Positions 60,303-64,000 of a DNA stretch of 64,000 bases are shown here, piece after piece (positions within the stretch are counted from its first letter, which is position 1; each line of letters opens with the position of its first letter). The DNA lies in NCBI RefSeq assembly GCF_007570835.1, contig NZ_SUNC01000003.1, forward strand, positions 1-64,000. The letters are read 5' to 3'. A model generated the notes under the pieces. It was not told the origin of the DNA, did no database searches, and worked only from the letters and a program-made list of their open reading frames with translations. The translations under genes were made by a program, and so were the position numbers. Origin of the DNA: Croceicoccus sediminis (GTDB lineage: Bacteria > Pseudomonadota > Alphaproteobacteria > Sphingomonadales > Sphingomonadaceae).

Positions 60303-60330
60303 TACAACATTATTCACGTGATTATGCAAC
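60303..60330 (-). promoter_or_regulatory. Promoter with MarR operator C upstream of TonB receptor 3
   Basis: The minus strand reads GTTGCATAATCACGTGA (60330-60314), with TTGCAT as -35 and, 17 bp on, TGTATA as -10. The perfect palindrome TCACGTGA fills the spacer, as in sites A and B. Confidence 0.65.
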
Positions 60331-60485
60331 CCAATTATTGATCGAGGTCAATTTGCGCGGTCCAGGCGCGCGGGAACGGAGCCCGCGAAAACCGCATGGG
60401 CCCGGCCATCGACTCACAGTCGGTTCAAAATGTTCTTGGAAATTCGTGCGAAGTTTCGGCGCAGGCCGATCGGCCGCTAGCGCGG

Positions 60486-61433
60486 CTAGGACAGTCTCGA
60501 CCCGCCGGGAGTCCGATAAAGGCCCTGCGTCTGGCGTTTGCGCAGCTCGCTCGGCCTTACCCCGAAACGCTGACGGAATGCGCGGGCGAAGTGGCTGCAG
60601 TCCGAAAACCCGCAGGCGAAGGCGACCGCACTCACACTCTCGTCTCCACCGGCGGTCAGCATGCGATAGGCATGGCGCAGACGAACATCGGCGATCCACC
60701 GGCTTGGCGACGTGCCGAACCGGCTGAACAACCGGTACAGGCTGCGCCGTGAAAGCGCGAACCGGGCGGCCATCGCCTCCACGCCTTCTTCCACCGCTTC
60801 GGGGTTCTTGAGGACCCAATCGGCCATCTCGCCCAGCAATGCCCGTTCCGCCGGCGAAGTGCCGCCCATCTGGTCATCACTGCCAAGCGCCTGATCTATC
60901 AGGGACATGACCGCGGACCGGATCGCGGTCACGTGAACATCGTCGCAATCTTCGTGCAGGATGGAACCGATTGTGCCCGAAACGATGCGATTTATCGGCC
61001 GGTTGCCGGGCATCGCCAGCCCGAAGACGTTTTCCATCGCGAGCCGGACTGCGACCACGTCGCTGCGCGGCAATCCGATCGTCAGCGCGTTGACCGTGTC
61101 CGGCACTTCGATCCGGCATCCCTCGCGCGAATCGAGCAGCGCCATGTCGCCCACCCCGAGCGATGCCTGCCGCCCATAGTGATCCAGGACGAGCGAGCCT
61201 TCGACGATCATCAGCAGAAAGGCATTGTCGCCCCATTCGGCCCCCAGTGCGGGGCGACGGCTGATGACGTTGCTGGCCGTCACGTCCAGCGACGGCAAGG
61301 CCTTGGACGCGATCGAAGTGGCATGCCCCGTCGCCTGTTCCGACAGGGGCATGGCATCGAACCTGCCGTAAGCCTGGCGCAGCGAATGCTGAAACGCATC
61401 GACGCCGGGATATGCCGAGGTGCCTTCGATCAT
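60486..61433 (-). CDS. AraC-family regulator, FeaR-like
   Basis: A 315-residue regulator with an N-terminal AraC-binding-like domain (residues ~40-190) and a C-terminal double HTH (MAARFALSRRSLYRLFSRFG, then SVSAVAFACGFSDCSHFARAFRQRFGVRPSE). This layout resembles FeaR, the activator of phenylethylamine/tyramine oxidation in enterobacteria. That would suit an amine dehydrogenase cluster, but the match is by domain plan only. ATG 61433 follows AAGGAGAG. It is divergent from TonB receptor 4, and operator D lies between them. Confidence 0.78.
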   Translation of the reverse strand: MIEGTSAYPGVDAFQHSLRQAYGRFDAMPLSEQATGHATSIASKALPSLDVTASNVISRRPALGAEWGDNAFLLMIVEGSLVLDHYGRQASLGVGDMALLDSREGCRIEVPDTVNALTIGLPRSDVVAVRLAMENVFGLAMPGNRPINRIVSGTIGSILHEDCDDVHVTAIRSAVMSLIDQALGSDDQMGGTSPAERALLGEMADWVLKNPEAVEEGVEAMAARFALSRRSLYRLFSRFGTSPSRWIADVRLRHAYRMLTAGGDESVSAVAFACGFSDCSHFARAFRQRFGVRPSELRKRQTQGLYRTPGGSRLS

Positions 61434-61483
61434 CGTGTCGCGCTCTCCTTGCGGGGATACGGGCAGGAAACGAGACTCGAAAG

Positions 61484-61500
61484 TGTCACAATTCACGTTC
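61484..61500 (+). promoter_or_regulatory. Weak MarR operator D between the AraC gene and TonB receptor 4
   Basis: TGTCACAATTCACGTTC matches site B at 12 of 17 positions, with ACAATTCACGT identical. The second half of the palindrome is degraded. It is 51 bp upstream of the AraC start and 174 bp upstream of the receptor. Confidence 0.35.
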
Positions 61501-61673
61501 GTCATCAAGCAACGCCGAAACGATAGCGCCCTTGGCACGCATCTTCCGGTTTCTGGCACGCATGGCCGAGCAAAGCGCCGACACAGCGCGCAAGATCGGC
61601 GGGCAAGGGACCGGCCTCATGTCAAGCGCGCCGGCAGATCAGAGAAGACCAGCTGAAAAAGGGGGCAGACCAC

Positions 61674-63935
61674 ATGAAGGGTTTCAAAGCCGCATTGCTG
61701 TGCACCGGCATCTCGATCGGGGCGTTCGCGCCGATCTCCGCGCAGGCACAGGACACCGCCAGCGAAGGCGGGACCAACGAGATTCTCGTCACCGCGCAGA
61801 AACGGTCGCAGTCGGTGCAGGACGTGGGCATCGCCATCACCGCGCTTTCGGGCGACGAACTTCAGAAGCAGCAGGCCACCGACGTGTCCTCTGTCGCGGC
61901 GCAGATCCCCGGCGTCGTCGCGACGACCAGTTCGAACCTGCCCGCCTTTACCGTGCGCGGCATCGGCATGAACGATTTCGCCGCCAACTTCGACGCACCG
62001 ATCGCTCTTTACGTCGACGAGGTCTATCGCTCGAAACCCTACATGGCGAGCGTGCCGTTCTTCGATATCGGCCGGGTAGAGGCGCTGAAAGGCCCGCAAG
62101 GGACGACTTTCGGGCGCAACTCGACCGGCGGATCGGTCAATTTCTACACCAACGAACCCGTCTTCTACAACGAAGGCGAATTCGCGGTTCAGGCCGACAA
62201 TCATGGCCGCGCACGGGTAGAGGGCGTGGCCAACATCGTCGCCTCGCCCGAACTGGCGCTGCGCGCATCGTATTACGTCGCGCAAGGGGCGGGCGGACCC
62301 TGGCGAAACCTCTATACCGGCAAGGACTTCGGCGCGCCCAACCAGCTTGCCGGCAGGCTTCAGGCCAAGTGGGAAAGCGGCGACACGACCGTCCGGCTGC
62401 TGGGCTATGGCTTTCGCGACAAGAGCGAGTTGACACCCTACAAGGGGCCCGGCATCTTCAACGCCGACGGCAGCCTGTGCCCGCAGTTGTTCACCAACCG
62501 CATTCTGAACCAGCACGATGCCTGTCTGAAGTTCCCGGTGAACCCCGGCCCCGGCACCGAAGGCCAGCGCGAACCGACCGGTTTTCGCAATTTCGCCGCG
62601 GACCAGCCCTGGAAGGCGAACAACAGTGCGCTGGGCGGATATGCGCGCATCGAACACGAAGCCGGGCCGGTCACGCTAACCTCGATAACGTCATACGACA
62701 CGTTCACGCGTGACCAGACGGAGGACAGCGATTCCTCGATCTTCGCGTCGACGAATTCGCTCTATTACAGCAACATCCACCAGTTCAGCCAGGAACTGCG
62801 GGCAACCGGCAGCTTCGGTCCGCTGCGCATGCTGCTTGGCGGATATTACGAGAACGACCGGATCCGCACCAACGAAAGCGCGAACCTGGCCGAAAACACG
62901 ATCGTGCTGCTGCCGCCGTTTGCGCCGCGACTTGCCTCCTCCTTCGAACAGAAGGTCCGATCGCTCGCGGTGTTCACCAACAACGAAATCGAACTGAGCG
63001 ATCAGCTGTCCGTCGTCTTGGGCGCGCGCTATACCAGCGACCGCACCAGGATCGATGGTGACACTTTCCTGGGGGCTGACGATCCGGCGGAAAGCAACCG
63101 CGCAATCACTCAAGTCATACCGGTCGATTCCATCGACGACAGCCGGACCGACAATACGACGTCGTTCCGCGGACAAGTGAACTTCAAGCCCAACCGCGAT
63201 AACCTGCTCTATGCCTCAATCTCGCGCGGGTTCAGGAGCGGGGGTTATTCGGTACCCTTCGGCGGGACCATCTCCACTTTCTCGCCCGAACAGCTGACCG
63301 CCTATGAACTCGGTTTGAAGTCCCGACTGTTCGACCGCTCGCTCAATCTCAATCTCGCGACTTTCTACTACGATTATAAAGACGTGCAGGCGACGGTGAA
63401 CGATCCGGCCTCCCCGCTGGTGCAGATCACGCGCAATATCGGCAAGTCGCGGACATATGGTGCGGAAGGCGACATCACCTGGCAGCCGGACGACACCCTG
63501 ACGATGCGGCTTGGCGCGACCTACCTCGATGCGAAATACTCGGATACCGACGCCGAGGTGATCAGCTACAACGGAAATATCGCGCTCGAAGGCAAGCGTC
63601 CGATCAATTCGCCGAAGTGGTCGTTCCAGGGCTACTTGTCGAAATCGGTGCCGATCAGCGACACCCTCAACCTCACCGCGACGACCGACGCGCGCTATGT
63701 GGGCAAGCGGTTCCTGTCGATCACCAACCAGCCATTCGACGCAGCCCCTTCGTACTGGGTCCAGAACGCGAGGCTGGCCGTGGGTGCAAGCGACGAGAGC
63801 TGGGAACTGGCGGTCTGGGGCAAGAACATCTGGAACGAGGATTACCTGACCTACATCAACAACGTCAGCTTCTTCCGCCTCCAGATCTATGGCGAACCTG
63901 CGTCCTACGGCCTTTCCGCCCGTTTCAAGTTCTAA
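61674..63935 (+). CDS. TonB-dependent receptor 4
   Basis: A 753-residue outer-membrane receptor. The signal peptide is MKGFKAALLCTGISIGAFAP onward, with cleavage near ISAQAQ. The plug has EILVTAQKRSQSVQDVGIAIT and GRVEALKGPQGTTFGRNSTGGSVNFYT. The barrel ends in YGLSARFKF with terminal Phe. AAGGGGG lies 9 nt before the ATG. It is followed 19 bp later by a deacetylase-like gene, so the two are probably co-transcribed. The ligand is unknown; the divergent AraC regulator may control it. Confidence 0.9.
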   Translation: MKGFKAALLCTGISIGAFAPISAQAQDTASEGGTNEILVTAQKRSQSVQDVGIAITALSGDELQKQQATDVSSVAAQIPGVVATTSSNLPAFTVRGIGMNDFAANFDAPIALYVDEVYRSKPYMASVPFFDIGRVEALKGPQGTTFGRNSTGGSVNFYTNEPVFYNEGEFAVQADNHGRARVEGVANIVASPELALRASYYVAQGAGGPWRNLYTGKDFGAPNQLAGRLQAKWESGDTTVRLLGYGFRDKSELTPYKGPGIFNADGSLCPQLFTNRILNQHDACLKFPVNPGPGTEGQREPTGFRNFAADQPWKANNSALGGYARIEHEAGPVTLTSITSYDTFTRDQTEDSDSSIFASTNSLYYSNIHQFSQELRATGSFGPLRMLLGGYYENDRIRTNESANLAENTIVLLPPFAPRLASSFEQKVRSLAVFTNNEIELSDQLSVVLGARYTSDRTRIDGDTFLGADDPAESNRAITQVIPVDSIDDSRTDNTTSFRGQVNFKPNRDNLLYASISRGFRSGGYSVPFGGTISTFSPEQLTAYELGLKSRLFDRSLNLNLATFYYDYKDVQATVNDPASPLVQITRNIGKSRTYGAEGDITWQPDDTLTMRLGATYLDAKYSDTDAEVISYNGNIALEGKRPINSPKWSFQGYLSKSVPISDTLNLTATTDARYVGKRFLSITNQPFDAAPSYWVQNARLAVGASDESWELAVWGKNIWNEDYLTYINNVSFFRLQIYGEPASYGLSARFKF

Positions 63936-63954
63936 GGCGAAGGGAAATACGCCG

Positions 63955-64000
63955 ATGACCACCGGATTCTATACCGACGAACGCACGTTCTGGCACACCA
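63955..64000 (+). CDS. Start of a possible class II histone-deacetylase-like (amidohydrolase) gene, cut by the window edge
   Basis: Only 15 codons are visible, reading MTTGFYTDERTFWHT. The pattern TGFxxDERxxWH is typical of the N terminus of bacterial class II HDAC-like proteins, which remove acetyl groups from polyamines or other N-acetylated amines. It lies 19 bp after TonB receptor 4. With so little sequence the call is tentative, but an N-acetylamine deacetylase would fit an amine-catabolic cluster. Confidence 0.45.
   Translation, partial: MTTGFYTDERTFWHT

Noticed and set aside
1-64000. Insertion sequences, integrases, prophage genes, tRNA or rRNA genes
   Set aside because: No transposase or integrase motifs, long terminal inverted repeats, or tRNA-like cloverleaf regions were noticed.

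Overview
The window looks like a high-GC alphaproteobacterial chromosome segment, most likely from a sphingomonad (Novosphingobium/Sphingobium-like). The evidence is four large TonB-dependent receptors with 'VTAQKR'-type plug starts, dense aromatic-catabolic clusters, a PATR-repeat autotransporter, and very high GC at third codon positions. It holds about 50 genes and no rRNA, tRNA, CRISPR array, insertion sequence or prophage that I can see. All function calls come from reading motifs and remembered family features, with no database search.

Region 1 (1-13.1 kb) starts with the last 29 codons of an ADP-forming acyl-CoA synthetase. A divergent pobR/pobA pair (4-hydroxybenzoate 3-hydroxylase) follows, then an AraC regulator, then an SDR/2-keto-4-pentenoate hydratase pair behind a 34-codon leader ORF. 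A four-gene beta-oxidation operon (bifunctional hydratase/dehydrogenase, acyl-CoA dehydrogenase, SDR, acyl-CoA synthetase) lies downstream of an unusual regulator made of two TetR halves in one chain.

Region 2 (13.2-34.3 kb) is a catabolic cluster of unknown substrate. It contains an operon of homogentisate dioxygenase, alpha/beta hydrolase, Baeyer-Villiger monooxygenase and a limonene-epoxide-hydrolase-like protein. It also has an acyl-CoA-dehydrogenase-fold flavin monooxygenase followed by leuC and leuD, an MDR oxidoreductase, two TonB receptors, leuB, an SMP-30 lactonase, an EthD protein, two FCD-type GntR regulators and an FAD monooxygenase. Six promoters share a TTGTCCAACAA element placed 17 bp upstream of a -10-like hexamer. 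This fits one GntR/FadR-type regulon. The second GntR gene has its own different operator pair, shared with the FAD monooxygenase.

Region 3 (34.4-39.3 kb) is a 1598-residue autotransporter adhesin whose passenger carries seven near-identical 192-bp repeats. Facing terminators separate it from region 4.

Region 4 (39.4-64 kb) is the most striking part. An iac-type indole-3-acetate (IAA) degradation set is interleaved with an aromatic amine dehydrogenase (TTQ enzyme) set and an aldehyde dehydrogenase. The iac part is a Rieske dioxygenase alpha/beta pair, amidase, MarR, flavin monooxygenase iacA, an iacB-position protein, flavin reductase, SDR and a SnoaL-like protein. The amine part is heavy chain, MauE, MauD, light chain and two lipoprotein cytochromes c. 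Read together this is a continuous route: tryptamine to indole-3-acetaldehyde (periplasm), to IAA, to ring-opened indole. A downstream operon encodes an ethanolamine-permease-like transporter, an ethanolamine-phosphate phospho-lyase-like PLP enzyme and a matching kinase. Two TonB receptors, a FeaR-like AraC regulator and the start of a deacetylase-like gene complete the region. Six related operators (core GTTGNNNNNTCACGTGA, often overlapping a TTGACA -35) sit at the region-4 promoters and suggest one MarR-controlled regulon.
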